From the NCBI RefSeq assembly GCF_018687715.1, contig NC_056755.1, positions 38,869,501-38,933,500 on the forward strand: 64,000 bases of DNA. The letters are read 5' to 3'. Shown one piece after another: positions 53,653-64,000 of this stretch (the stretch's first letter is position 1; each line of letters starts with the position of its first letter). The stretch comes from Carya illinoinensis (lineage: Eukaryota > Streptophyta > Magnoliopsida > Fagales > Juglandaceae). The position numbers were made by a program, and so were the translations under genes. The notes beneath the pieces were generated by a model. The model made no database searches, was not told the DNA's origin, and saw nothing but the letters and a program-made list of their open reading frames with translations.

Positions 53653-54204
53653 TGTTAAGCAAGAGACTCAGTCCACTCTCGACACAGCAGACTTATCACC
53701 AACAGCTTTATCATCTGCAACAACCTTATCGGCTCCAACAACCTGATTTACTTTAATTTTGCTTCCGCATATCTTGTACTCGATATCTATTGTTTATTTC
53801 AAATGTAATCTTATCATTGTAATTGTAATAACCTGAGCTGTATAAATAAACCAACACACGGACTGGTTTGGGATTGAGGCCAGAACCATTTATTCATATC
53901 TTATTTCTTTCATGGTATCGAGCCACTCTGCTCACGCACTTCTACACTAATTCTTCAATTTTTTTTTTTCACCTCATCTAATGGCTGCCTCATCATCTGT
54001 CAATTTTATTGCCCCCAATCTTTGCCAAGTTGTTTCGGCTAATTTGGATGAGACCAACTATCTCATGTGGTTGTCTCAAATTGTTCCAGTTCTCTAGAGT
54101 CATGATCTAATGGGCTTCGTGGATGGTTCTCTACCCTGCCCCTCTCAGTTTCTCATTGATGATCAAGGGAAACCAACAACTTCTCTCAATCCTAACATCA
54201 TTTG
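53653..54204 (+). mobile_element. Copia fragment: LTR, primer-binding site and gag start
   Basis: An LTR of about 260 bp (53653-53912, TGTTAAGC...TTTCA) is followed by TGGTATCGAGCC, a changed initiator-Met primer-binding site, and a gag start at 53981 (MAASSSVNFIAPNLCQVVSA, then NLDETNYLMWLSQIVPVL and a stop). Everything after about 54204 is ALDH flank, so the element is 3' truncated. In the paralog at 20 kb about 100 bp of ordinary flank occupies this place. Confidence 0.83.
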
Positions 54205-55067
54205 ATTTTCCTACGTACAGTTCTTTTGCAGAACAAACATAATTTGAATCTGATAATAATATGAATACGGCTGTCCAAGCAAATAAAGCTTGTTGGTTCC
54301 CTTTTCCTTCCATCTCTGCCTACTCACACGCTTCTGCGCGCATGCACATGATCCAGACGTTATTTTAAGCAAAAAGTCTGAAGAAGAATCACGATCAATA
54401 TTGTAATGGACAAACACGACATGAATATCTCCGGCCTGTTTTCTTGTCGTTGAAAAATTAGTAAATCTACTCCAATTGAAGATAAGCACTAGCTAGGATG
54501 CAAGACTAGGATATATACGTACAATGAATTAGTGATGGGTGGTTAAATTAAAGGGCTGCAGAACAGCCTGAGGTTACCTGATGGGGCTTCTTTCACATCA
54601 TTTGAGATTTTTAAGAGCTTAATTAGTATGACAAAAGGAAAACCTCCCACCAATTGATTTTCCCTTTTGAGGGAATGGATAATATTTGACTCACTCTTTG
54701 AGTGGATATAAGAATGTGTTAAGTTTATTATTTTTCATCATCTTTTTAATCATTATTCACTTATTATTCTTTTATATAATATCAAACGATGCAGGGAAGA
54801 TAAGTGCATTAGGATAGTTACTTTAATTTCCAATTAACCTCATGTCACGTAAAAGAATAACGATAATTAAGACAATATTAATGAAAGACATTTTTCTTTA
54901 AGATTGTCCCTTCCCTTCCTAGACCGTTGGAATCTTTTACAATTTTTATCCCTCTCTGAACTCCTAGTCATAAACTGGTTACTCTATAGGTGTATAAAGG
55001 GAGAAAGTGTGTTGCATATAACTAAGAACACCGGCCGAAAACCAGCAGCTAGAAAGGAAAAGAAGAG
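54205..55067 (+). promoter_or_regulatory. Promoter region of ALDH copy C
   Basis: Paralogous to 20148-21170. It includes TATAAA at 54993-54998, 70 bp before the start codon, in GGTGTATAAAGGGAG. It lacks the MITE found at 20494 (single TTAAATTAA near 54545). Confidence 0.75.
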
Positions 55068-55179
55068 ATGGAGATTAGTAATAGGAACCACATGATGAGC
55101 TCAGTCTCGTCTGTTAAAATCCCAACGATTAAGTTCACCAAGCTCTTCATTAGTAGGGAATTTGTCGACGCCGTTTCAG
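55068..55179 (+). CDS. ALDH2C4: ALDH2C4-like copy C, first exon only
   Basis: ATG 55068 to a donor at 55180 (TTTCAG|GTTTTC); 112 nt, the same exon end and phase as copy B exon 1. Encodes MEISNRNHMMSSVSSVKIPT, then [18 protein letters not shown]. It differs from copy B in the variable N-terminus and has SREFVDAVS where copy B has NGEFVDSVS. Exon 2 (KTFETIDPR) and later exons are not found in the 8.8 kb that follow, which are filled with LTR elements. Either intron 1 is very long or the gene is broken. Confidence 0.82.
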
Positions 55180-55215
55180 GTTTTCAGAGTAGGAACATTG
55201 TTCCACTGTCTTCCA

Positions 55216-55581
55216 TGTTGTGCTTTGAGCTGTCCTGAAAATAAACACAAAATAGATAGAGACAATATTTAAGTGGTTCGGCAACTTGCCTACATCCACT
55301 GAGCGGAAACACTATATTTAAAACAACTCTATCTCAAATGGCACTACACACACTTCTCACTTCACTCTCTCAATGGGATGATTTTCCCTTCATATGACCT
55401 CTCCTATTTATAGGAGAGGCTGAACCCATCTCCCTCTAGATTACATTCGTTGGACACAAGCTGGAGATGCTCAATGTCCATTTCACATGCAAGCACATGG
55501 AGAAACACAATCATATGAATTGGACACCACCAACACATGGGCACACATAGTGGACGGCACACATGGGGTGGTCCCTCAACA
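55216..55581 (-). mobile_element. Solo LTR (366 bp, minus) in ALDH C intron 1
   Basis: Plus-strand ends TGTTGTGC and CCTCAACA are the TG...CA termini. The flanking 5-bp duplication TTCCA is exact (55211-55215, 55582-55586). A TATA-like CTATAAATAGG lies on the minus strand near 55415. It starts 36 bp downstream of the exon 1 splice donor. Confidence 0.9.
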
Positions 55582-55918
55582 TTCCACACATATACGAAGA
55601 TAGCTAGACTGTCTCACACCAAAATTTCAGACGAAATCTCAATTTCTTTGAAAAAAATAAAAATCGTCATGAATTCGCACATCCTTAACACTAGGCCAAT
55701 TAATATTCCCTCCAAGGAAACCGAGTCTCCAACCACTAAAACGCACTAAATTTGATAGTCATTAATGGTGATTTAATGATGATATGAACATGCAGAATTG
55801 GAATCCCTTGAACCCACAATCAATTTAAATATCTCATTCTCTCAAATCCATCTTGAGTGTTGCGCTCTTGCTCTTTTCATCCCAAGTGGATTGTACCAAT
55901 TCTTGCATTATTTCCTTG
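55582..55918. other. Spacer between two LTRs
   Basis: No gene recognised; presumably ALDH C intron sequence or decayed repeat. Confidence 0.4.
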
Positions 55919-56327
55919 TGTTGGAAAATCTCCCAAGTGTGAATTGGTTGTGGATTTACAGCCACCCACCCCCATCCACCAACCACTCACCCACCCACTC
56001 ACCATTGGAGGCTCACTTGGTCAAGAAGTGTGGCTATTTGTCCCCCATGGTTTCTCCTATAAAAGGAGACGATTTGTGAAGATTAAATCATCCTCATTGC
56101 GGTGAGAGATCAAGGTAGAGGGCTGGGCGAAATATAGGTTCTGGAGAAACCCAGAACAGAGGCCATTTGAGAGGGATAGAGAGTTGTTTATGAGTATTTG
56201 TAAAATTGTACAAACATATTGAAAATACTGATTTTCCGCTTTAGTGGACATAGGCAAGTTGCCGAACCACTTAAATATTGTCTCTCTATCATCTTGTGTG
56301 ATTTTTGGACATGCCGGAGGCACAACA
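55919..56327 (+). repeat. LTR related to the solo LTR but in opposite orientation
   Basis: Begins TGTTGGAAAATC and ends GGCACAACA. It shares AGGCAAGTTGCCGAACCACT and TTAAATATTGTC with the complement of 55216-55581, and has TCCTATAAAAGGAG as TATA region. No matching target duplication was found, so it may be part of a truncated element. Confidence 0.75.
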
Positions 56328-56954
56328 ATTGGATCTTCTTAAATCCTGATCTTATAATTGGCCTATCTACAACTTGCAGCAGATCTTTATGACTAGGTCC
56401 ATTTTGGTACCCATTGAATGACGTAACGAATGAGAAATAATGTTAACGATCTATGGCGTGATACCCGCCCATGATATTTGCCCAATATATCAGTTCCTCT
56501 CAGCATTGTAGTGGACTAGAAGCCTTAATAGTCCACATTCCAGTGAAGATTAGAGATGGTCAAGTTATAAGACAAGTCATTCATTCCAATCACACACTCA
56601 GTCGATAAAAATAGAGATCAAATTATATGACCAAGATAATTTTGAAAACGTTCTGAGGATTAAAATATTTCATACACTCTATTTTGATTTAGGCATCGGA
56701 GGTGTCCCTCACCACACAGAGCCCCTCTTATCTTCTTGGTGTAGGTTGCTGGAGGCCATTTGTAGGAGTAATAAACACGTCCACAACACTTAATTTACTC
56801 AACAAAAGATATTTTTATCTTGCAAGATAAATCTTTTGAAATTATTTATTTGATTTTTACGATTAAAAAAACACAAAAAACAACTAATTAATATATATAT
56901 ATATATTAAAAAAAAACTCAAGAAGATTTCTTAATTCAAATGACCATATATAAG
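56328..56954. other. Unassigned sequence before the Tat-like element
   Basis: No gene seen. A TA microsatellite and A run lie at about 56890-56920. The first bases after the LTR (ATTGGATCTTCTT) may be a decayed primer-binding site. Confidence 0.4.
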
Positions 56955-56959
56955 GTAGC

Positions 56960-57455
56960 TAGAGGGACAGATATTCACCCCTAATCGGTTGGGCCAAAGT
57001 AACCTTACAGAGGCCTGGGAACACAAAATCAAGCATCCAACAAACAAGGATTACAGAGATATATATCGTGCAAACAACTCCATGGAGATACTACCATGGA
57101 ATCCAAAACTCTATTAAGTGCAGATTAATCATGTAACTGTCAAGGAGATTAGGGACCTTCCTTAAAAGGATAACTATTCAAGATTATCGCCTATCCAAGG
57201 CTTAATATTTAGCACACCCGAGATCATCAAAGAGGATCATGTAGTTACATGATCTCCATCAGTTAAGTAAGCACCTATATTGCTGGTAAGGATAGGCTAT
57301 TCAAAGTAACTTGGGTGACCCTACTAACTTCATACTTTTCCACCATAAACTCTAACTTAGGCATCGAAGATGTTCCTAACACACCGAGTTGCTACACTTC
57401 TTTTGGTGCAGGATGACTAAGATCATCTGTGATGGTATGAAACACGTCCTTAACA
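56960..57455 (+). repeat. 5' LTR of the Tat-like element
   Basis: Shares AGGATCATGTAGTTA, TTTCATACTTTTCC-type and CTTCTTTTGGTG blocks with 60308-60808; clearly diverged (many substitutions and small indels), so the insertion is old. Confidence 0.85.
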
Positions 57456-57503
57456 ATTGGTGTCGTCTATGGGCTCAACCAATAGCATCAGTGTACTTTC
57501 CAC

Positions 57504-58760
57504 ATGCCTGCTAAGACACGTTCTCAAGGACTTGCAATCAAGAGGCTATCTCAATGAATATGGAGGGGATATTTGTATCGATGGAGGAGCAAATAAAGAA
57601 GATGGCATTGGAGATGAAGTATCTCTAGCGAGAGAATGAGACCTTGAGCAAAGAAACTTCGGATCTAGGGAAGGTGCTACATCAAGCCAAAAGAAGCAAA
57701 CCAAAGCGGAATCACAAAGTGCTTGCAGAATGGCTACCGACAATGAGGATAAGAAGAGGATGCATCATAAGTTATGTAGCATCATAGAAAAGTACGAGGA
57801 AATGGCCATGAAGATAGGAGTGTGTTCATCAATCGATTAGTTGCTCAGTGTTAAGGTGATGGTAATGCTATTCCCACCAAAATTCAAGGTCCTGCAAATT
57901 GAGATTTACAATGGATCTAAAGATTCGATCAAGCATCTAGAGACATTTAAGCTCATATGACACTTCACGGTTTTTTCAGAGAGATTACATGTCGAGCTTT
58001 CCTATTGACACTCAGAGGACTTGCTAGATGATGGTTCAGAGCCTCACAAGCTCTATTGATAGTTTCGATGAGCTAGGCAGGCAGTTCCTAACTTAATTCA
58101 TGACTAGACACAGGGGAAGGTGGCCTGCTGCATACCTGCTCGCCATAAAACATTGGGAGAACGAGAGTTTGAAAGCTTATCCTTCTCGACTCAACACTGA
58201 GCACATGGCGACAGATGACCTAGACAAGAAGATTAAATTGGTGGCCCTCGTGGATGGAATCTAGTTGAAGATTTCATGGCAACATTGTCAAGGAAGACCC
58301 AAACCACGTGAGGGAGTTCATGGATCGGGCAAATGACTTCATCAATGCAAAAGACAGTCTCCCAACCCTGACCGCCTCGAGGAAGTCAAAACTGGAGTAT
58401 GCAAAAGGCCAGCCCAAGGGAACCAATGGCAGGAAAATCTGTGAAAATGAGCCAAAGACAATGAAAGGACAAACTCCCAGGGTTGAAGGGAAGAATTAGA
58501 GTTTCACCCCTAGAAACGGTGAAGGGAATATAACAAGGGGTTTGGGATTGCCATCAGCACCTCCCCATGAAATGTCACCAACCGATCTAAAGGGCACCCT
58601 ATAAGTCGTCCCACAAGCCTCGTCACAATCGTCCAAACGAGCATGCATGTCCTCAACATTTTCAAAGGGCACCTAAACTGGGTTCATGGGAACCACTTGG
58701 AACAAATGCAAAGAAATCCAAATAGAAGGTAATCTTAGTTTCATCCTCATCACAACTTGA
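57504..58760 (+). pseudogene. Gypsy gag remnant
   Basis: Starts MPAKTRSQGLAIKRLSQ at 57504, then stops and frameshifts. The capsid core is recognisable at about 58010-58260: LRGLAR-WFRAS, FDELGRQFLT, RGRWPAAYLLAIKHWENESL and KAYPSRLNTEH, the Retrotrans_gag pattern. FMDRANDFINAKDSLPTLTA (about 58320-58380) is the tail of the capsid region. Inactive. Confidence 0.78.
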
Positions 58761-59594
58761 AGGGATGGTCCTCGACCGCCTAGTAAGGCAGAGTGTAAAG
58801 CCAAGGATGACAATGGGGCAAAATGAAGACTAGGTGAGGACATTCGAAACACAGTGCTATTGCCAAATCAACTTCCTCCTGGTCCAAACTATCATCATGG
58901 CAGTCCAAACTAGGTGATTCAAGTTGAGTGGATCTGCTAACACTTGATGATGACTGAGCCCACTACCAATAGCTAGAAGCACCAGGTGGCAAATCTACTA
59001 CTTCAGTCCTGAGAAGTCACAAACCCCCTATCCCCCCTGGGGGGTTCACAAATAGTCTTGCCCTCCATACAAGGATTCTGTCATTTGTCCTTAGGGTAGA
59101 GCACTGGATGGCCTCTTTTAGCAATGCGAAATGAATGACTCCCTCAAGAAGTGTTTACCACTAACATGCGACCAATTTGGCGTGACTAAGAGCTAGTCAA
59201 TATTTTTCTTAGTCAAAAGGGCATCAATTTAAACCTCTTCCTAGTGTCATTTGATCCAGTAATAAATCTTCTTCAAGCGATCTTGCTCCTAGTCAAAAAG
59301 AGACAAGGAAAACTCTTGTCATTAGGAACAACTCCCCACACAGCACAAATAGGGAAATCTTGGCGACCTTGCCAGGAAAGAACTCTCAACCACAACCAAA
59401 GATGAAAAAGAACTTTTTAAACTTGTTATTGACATGAGAAAAACGGGGTTCCAGGTGGGTTACTCGGTAGTTGGTATGGGAATAGAAGCAACATAGATTG
59501 TCATCTTGACATCGTATCCCTTGAGTGTAAAGAAACTCTTTAGCAGTCAAGTCAGGCTAATTGTCTTCGTCAGTACCCAAGACCAAGCAGCATC
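58761..59594. other. Interior of the Tat-like element, non-coding
   Basis: Decayed internal sequence. No protease, RT or integrase motif was found on either strand. Confidence 0.5.
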
Positions 59595-60170
59595 TCACTC
59601 AAGGATCCTCCAAGTGTTATGATGAAGCTGCAAAGGAGCCAAGGCAAGATAATCCAAAATATCTAGAACGAGGTGGCAAAAAGGAAGCCATAACCCATTT
59701 GAGACCACACTGGTATACAATGTGACCTTTTCAGCATCTAAGTCAACAGCCCCTCGATAGGCTTCAAAAACTTCCAAGATGACCGAACAGGGACTTCGTC
59801 TGAGCAATTGTTGCAAACTAGTGTTACCTCTCAAAATATGGAGGGCTACACATGCTTGAAGTCCCAAGTCTCCTGGGAAATCCCTCGGGATGTAATGAAT
59901 GTGAAACCTAGAACAAAAAGTAGAAAGTGTTCTTGGATGCCATCAACAACAATTGGGAAAGTAGGAGAAGAAATATTAGGATTTTTCAAAGAAAAGGTAA
60001 AAGCAGTAGACAATAGCGAGAAAGAGTTCATGAAGTTGAGGATTAAAATTTAAATAGGAAGGCATTGATGGTTTGACGACTCCTAATAGGAAGGTGACAA
60101 GTGTTGCTGGAGAGGAGAAAACTTGTGATCCTCTTTGCAACAAGAAATGTGGGAACAGAGCCATCACACG
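59595..60170 (-). pseudogene. Antisense ORF remnant (putative gypsy-type transposon protein)
   Basis: On the minus strand, opposite to gag, the frames read SRGISQETWDFK, then VPVRSSWKFLKPIEGL and (59867-59595) AEKVTLYTSVVSNGLWLPFC, HLVLDILDYLALAPLQLHHN and TWRILE. The pattern of LY...G...P....VL..L..AP.QL..N.WRIL resembles the 'putative gypsy type transposon' (Transposase_28) domain. Antisense ORFs of this sort occur in Tat-lineage elements such as Grande. Stops interrupt it. Confidence 0.6.
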
Positions 60171-60307
60171 TTAACCTAAATGGAGGAATGTATACCATCA
60201 AAGAAAACTATTGGGAAAAGGACAAAAAGAATGTGTATAATTGAAATGATGCAGAGTAAAGAAGAAAATTCTCATTGTACTCGTACAATAAGAATTTCGT
60301 GGGTAAC

Positions 60308-60808
60308 TGGAGGGATAGATATTCGCTCCTCACTAAATGGGCCCAAGACACCTAGAATAGGCCTAGGAATACAGGACCATAAGCTTAGTAAACAAGGAAT
60401 CGAGAGATATATATCGCACAACCCCATGGAGATATGCCATTGAATCCAAAACTTTATTAACTGCTGATCAACTTCCTCCTGGTCCAAAATATCTATCAAG
60501 AAGATCGAGTGCCTTTCTTGAATGGATACCTATCCGAGATTAGTGCCTATCCAAGGCATGATATTCAACATAGCTGAGATCATTAATTGGAGAGGATCAT
60601 GTAGTTATACAATCTCCATCGATTAAGCAAATGCCTATATAACTAGTAAGGACAAGCGATTCAAGGTATTTAGGGTTAGCCTACTAATTTCATACTTTTC
60701 CGCTATCAACTCTGACTTAGGCATAAGAGGCGTTCCCAACACACCTAGCCCCCAAGCTTCTTTTGGTGTAGATTGATTGAGATCATGGTATGAAATACAT
60801 CCTTTACA
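60308..60808 (+). repeat. 3' LTR of the Tat-like element
   Basis: TG...CA, followed by the GTAGC duplication. About 501 bp. Confidence 0.85.
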
Positions 60809-60813
60809 GTAGC

Positions 60814-62639
60814 TATTACTCATTTAGGAATATATGAACCTTAAAATCAATAATGCATGAATTATTCATGAACTACCTCAACTTATTTATATAGATTAAC
60901 TACTAATACCAAAGCAAAAAGATATCATATCTTTATGGTTGAAGAAATATATAGTACAAATATAGTATTATGTACTAGTTGCATGCATGTGAAATTTGAT
61001 TTAATGAACGAAGTCTAAGACCTTCATTCTACTAGCAAGGACAAACTACAAAATCATAGGTGTAAAGGGGTTGAATGAGCATTTTAACACAATCATAACT
61101 GATTTAGAAAAACAACGTACATATTATTATATCAAAACCTGAAGGCCACTTATCCATAATTTTGAGTTTTGCTATATAGTCACTTTTGCGTACTACTTGC
61201 ACACTCCACTTATGTGATTGGCCAAATCAGTTATTTTATATTAAAAAAGTGATGAAGCCAACCAAATCAATAGAGTGCGTAAGAAATATACAAAAGTGAT
61301 TGTACGTAGAGTTTTTGAAAAATAAATTGCAACAATCACACAAGATTTCAATATTTAGGTGGTTCAACTTGACAAAAGGTCTACATCCATTGATTGAGAC
61401 AATCAAAAAATGTGGAGTATAACAGGTGATAAAAAAAATTACTCAAACTCAAAACCCCAATTCACTCAAGCCTCGTAATCTCACTACAGAGAAACACGCG
61501 ATTGACTATCTCATTCTAGATATATCTCTTGTTCTCATTGCTATTATATATATCACTCAACTTTCATATATGTTAATATAAAAATAATATGTTGGCATAT
61601 TCTTGTGATAAATTTTAGTTCAATTAAATTGCGAATATATAGAGTTGAGTCTAGGTTGTGATTGACATAAAGACTGCAAATATTGCAAATTCACAAGACT
61701 TGGTGAAATTGACTTTGTCAAAGTAAATCATACAAAACTCTTTATTTCCACATTGTGTTGAGGTAATCTTGGTTGCATTGGAAGGCTAACACAATTATCT
61801 ACACATTCATATTTTACAAGCATTTTTAGGTTGAAAGGACTACTAGGTACAAATAGCTAGATAATAACTAGACCAAAAAATTGGATAAAAAGCTTGCTCG
61901 ACTGTTGGCTTATGCGAAAATCCTAAAAGACATAATTTTGCTTGTGTTTAGACTCCGTAAGTGTTCTATTTGAACCCTAAGTATATATAGATTAATATGC
62001 ACAATTTCTAGGATGTTTAGATTGGAAAGAGTTGTCATTTTTCATTGTACTTTTGAGAGAAAACCCTAAAAGATCCATTGAGCATTCCAGATAAATTCTC
62101 TCTTGATAAAAAAATCCTCCATCACTTATTTTGTTGAGCCCATTGGTGAGAAGGTATTCGATAGCCAGAAGGATTTATGGAACTACTATGGTTGCATATA
62201 TAAGTTTGTGCTCGTGGTGGACAGATAGGCTGGGAGGATTTCGAAAGCTACCTAGGTGCAGAGATGAAATTGGTGCTCACGGTGAAACTATAGAAAGGCT
62301 TGTGATCCATAATTGTAAGGGTCCAAAGTTCGAGTGGGATACTCATGGTTTTGCAAGCCCAATCCACACTCAAAGTAGTGTTAGATTTCGAAAATCCTGT
62401 TCTTGAAATAAGTTTCCACTTTGTTAGCTAAAATTATTGTGTGTTAATTGTCTCTTGTACTCTCATTGATTTAGTTTATTGTTAATTTAAATTATTGAAT
62501 ATTTGAAAACACCTATTCACCACCTTAGTGTATTTGGGACCTTAACCATAGATTTTTCAATTCAAATAAGAAAGGGTTCACTCCGCTAGCATTCAATTTC
62601 TAAGTGTGATACTGCATTAGGTGGTTTAGATTAATAGAT
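60814..62639. other. Decayed LTR-type sequence without genes
   Basis: 61317-61420 contains CAATATTTAGGTGGTTCAAC and CTACATCCATTGATTGAGAC, which on the minus strand look like the 3' part of a copia LTR. Around 62480-62560, CACCTATTCACCACCTTAGT and GTATTTGGGACC resemble the LTR/leader border of large copia elements and may belong with the gag at 62651. The open frame at 62131-62406 resembles no domain I know. Confidence 0.45.
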
Positions 62640-62650
62640 CACAATCCCTT

Positions 62651-63724
62651 TTGTCAGTCCCATACTTTGATGGCAACAAGTATACATATTGGAAAGTTCA
62701 AATTAGAAAATTTCTAATGCCAATTGATGAACGGGTGGGGGTGAGCATAGAAAAAGAATGGAAAATAACTACTTCAATTGATGAGGGTGTAGAAATCCCC
62801 AAGGTTATCAATAACTGGTCTAAGGATGAAATCAATGAGTGCAATTGGAATAACAAAGGTTTAAATGCAATCTTTATGGCTATTTCTTTTGAAGAGTTTA
62901 AGAGATATTGATGTGTGAAATTTCCATAAATGCATTGGTCATGTTAGAGGTCACTCATGAAGGAACTAGCTAGATTAGTAAATATATATATATATATATA
63001 TAAGTTGTAGATGTTGACCTCTAGGTTTGAGGAAATAAAAATGCTAGATGATGAAAGTGTTTGTATTTGAGTGATATTTGAGATTAAGATAAGATGAAAT
63101 GAGATGATATGAGTTCTCAAATAAGACCTAAGTTAAAAGATTATTGAACATAGGATAGTTAGAAAGTTAAAAGTACTATGGTCTTTACCAGAGCGCTTTA
63201 GAGCTAAGGTCACAAATATATATGAGAGTAAAAATTATTTATACAATATGATGATTGAATATTTTGTAGGACCCCTTCAAATCTATGAATACACATAGCC
63301 CTAGCTAAAGAAAATGTCAAAATTGCTCTTAAGACTAGTAAAGAAGAGTCTGCTTAATCATTTGAGAATGATACATAATACAATGAACGCTGAGGATATA
63401 GCTCATCATACTAGGAAATTCGTGAAAGCCTCCACACTTTGGAAAGGTAATATCCAAGAAAAGCATAAAAGAGTTTTTGAAAAGGCAAAGGGAATCTCTA
63501 GTTCTAATAGTAGAGAGAAGAGCCCTAATAAAGAAACTAGGATGATCTCCAACGATAGTGTGCATGACCTGTGTATACAATTTTGTGAGTGTCATGGATT
63601 TGGGCACATTAATCACATTGAGTGTCCTAATTATAGAAGTGTAAATGGAAAAGCAATGAATGCTTCTTTAAGTGACAATCAGTCTGAGTCATATGAAAAA
63701 AATGTTAATTTCATGATACGTTGA
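62651..63724 (+). pseudogene. Copia gag remnant
   Basis: Frame 62651-62911 reads VPYFDGNKYTYWKVQIRKFL and later WSKDEINECNWNNKGLNAIF, followed by CEISINALVMLEVTHEGT (UBN2-type capsid). An AT-rich insert and a MITE-like stretch (about 62980-63130) interrupt. The capsid resumes near 63134 (RKLKVLWSLPERFRAKVT). Frame 63314-63724 has a coiled region and a zinc-knuckle-like FCECHGFGHINHIECPNY with altered spacing. The window ends before pol would start. Confidence 0.78.
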
Positions 63725-64000
63725 AAATATCGATAAGATTAATAATACAATTATAAATTTGAATGGTTAAATTCCCATGAATCCAATATTAGCTACGAAA
63801 AATAAACTAATCATTTTATAAATTAGAAAAATCAATAGATTTTTACCAAAAACTTAACAAACCATACTTCAGTTTCTCGTGGTCTTTGTAGGTCATATAC
63901 ACTAAAAGAGTTTTGCTGCAATAAGTTGTTATGGTGGAACCCCATTCCAACTTAAAAAAAAAAAAAAACATAAATCATTTTTTAGTATAGCTGATGAGAA
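63725..64000. other. AT-rich tail of the window
   Basis: Nothing recognised; an A run at about 63955-63968. Confidence 0.4.

Larger units (their letters stand above)
56960..60808 (+). mobile_element. Tat-like Ty3/gypsy deletion derivative with antisense ORF remnant
   Basis: LTRs at 56960-57455 (496 bp) and 60308-60808 (501 bp) align along their length. The right one starts TGGAGGG and ends CA; the left one starts TAGAGGG (mutated). The 5-bp target duplication is GTAGC (56955-56959, 60809-60813). After the left LTR comes ATTGGTGTCGTCTATGGG, a gypsy-type primer-binding region. The interior (2.85 kb) has a decayed gag on the plus strand and a Transposase_28-like sequence on the minus strand, and no protease, RT or integrase. 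Confidence 0.83.

Noticed and set aside
62131..62406. 91-aa plus-strand frame as a host gene
   Set aside because: Lies in sequence that looks like LTR leader next to copia gag, has no start context or domain, and ends in low-complexity sequence.

Overview
This is nuclear DNA of a flowering plant, most likely a woody eudicot. The evidence is a spliced plant gene with GT-AG introns plus LINE, Ty1/copia, Ty3/gypsy, CACTA and Mutator-like elements. Short elements rich in GAGATGAGAT-type sequence resemble ones common in Fagales trees; that placement is only a guess. There are no rRNA or tRNA genes, no CRISPR array and no bacterial operons. Host genes: the window crosses a tandem cluster of cytosolic family-2 aldehyde dehydrogenases (ALDH2C4/REF1 type), all on the + strand. 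Copy A is represented by its last three exons (102-992). Copy B is complete, with nine exons and 502 aa (46861-53232). Copy C shows only its first exon (55068-55179). The B-C spacer is about 1.8 kb. The A-B spacer is about 46 kb because transposons piled into it. A 1.3 kb piece of ALDH flank and promoter (19835-21170), paralogous to the B-C spacer (53435-55010), survives inside the pile. It carries its own TATA box and is cut off from copy B by about 25.7 kb. Layout: 1-1.8 kb, end of ALDH A and its flank. 1.8-3.1 kb, a non-LTR retroelement without a recognisable reading frame, with target-site duplication. 3.2-6.2 kb, LINE-1 (minus). 6.66-13.9 kb, LINE-2 (plus), split by a chromovirus-type gypsy element (9765-13702, TSD ACATC). 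14-19 kb, degenerate repeats, a 578-bp-period duplication and a GRF zinc-finger pseudogene. 19.8-21.2 kb, the orphaned ALDH flank with a Mutator-type MITE. 21.2-21.9 kb, 3' end of a copia element. 22.4-26.26 kb, LINE-3 (minus). 26.26-46.42 kb, LINE-4 (plus), whose reading frame can be followed across four nested insertions: a solo LTR, an unidentified 1.9 kb insert, a 4.6 kb copia element and a 10.6 kb CACTA transposon. 46.4-53.2 kb, a possible nucleoside hydrolase fragment and ALDH B. 53.2-64 kb, the B-C spacer, ALDH C exon 1, a solo LTR, a Tat-like gypsy deletion derivative with an antisense reading frame, and copia gag remnants. The most interesting system is the CACTA element (35215-45850, TSD AGG). 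It has matching CACTACAACAAAAA ends, a spliced open TnpD-type transposase (1123 aa), a spliced open TnpA-type protein (362 aa) only 74 bp downstream, and a divergently oriented, open 402-aa accessory gene of the putative plant transposon protein class. About 27 exact copies of the palindrome CGTTCGAACG, with many variants, lie only in the two subterminal regions and the central divergent promoter region, one of them 8 bp upstream of a TATA box. The working model is that this palindrome is the binding site of the TnpA-like protein, used both to assemble the ends and to control the promoters. All spliced models here were built by eye from splice sites and reading-frame continuity.
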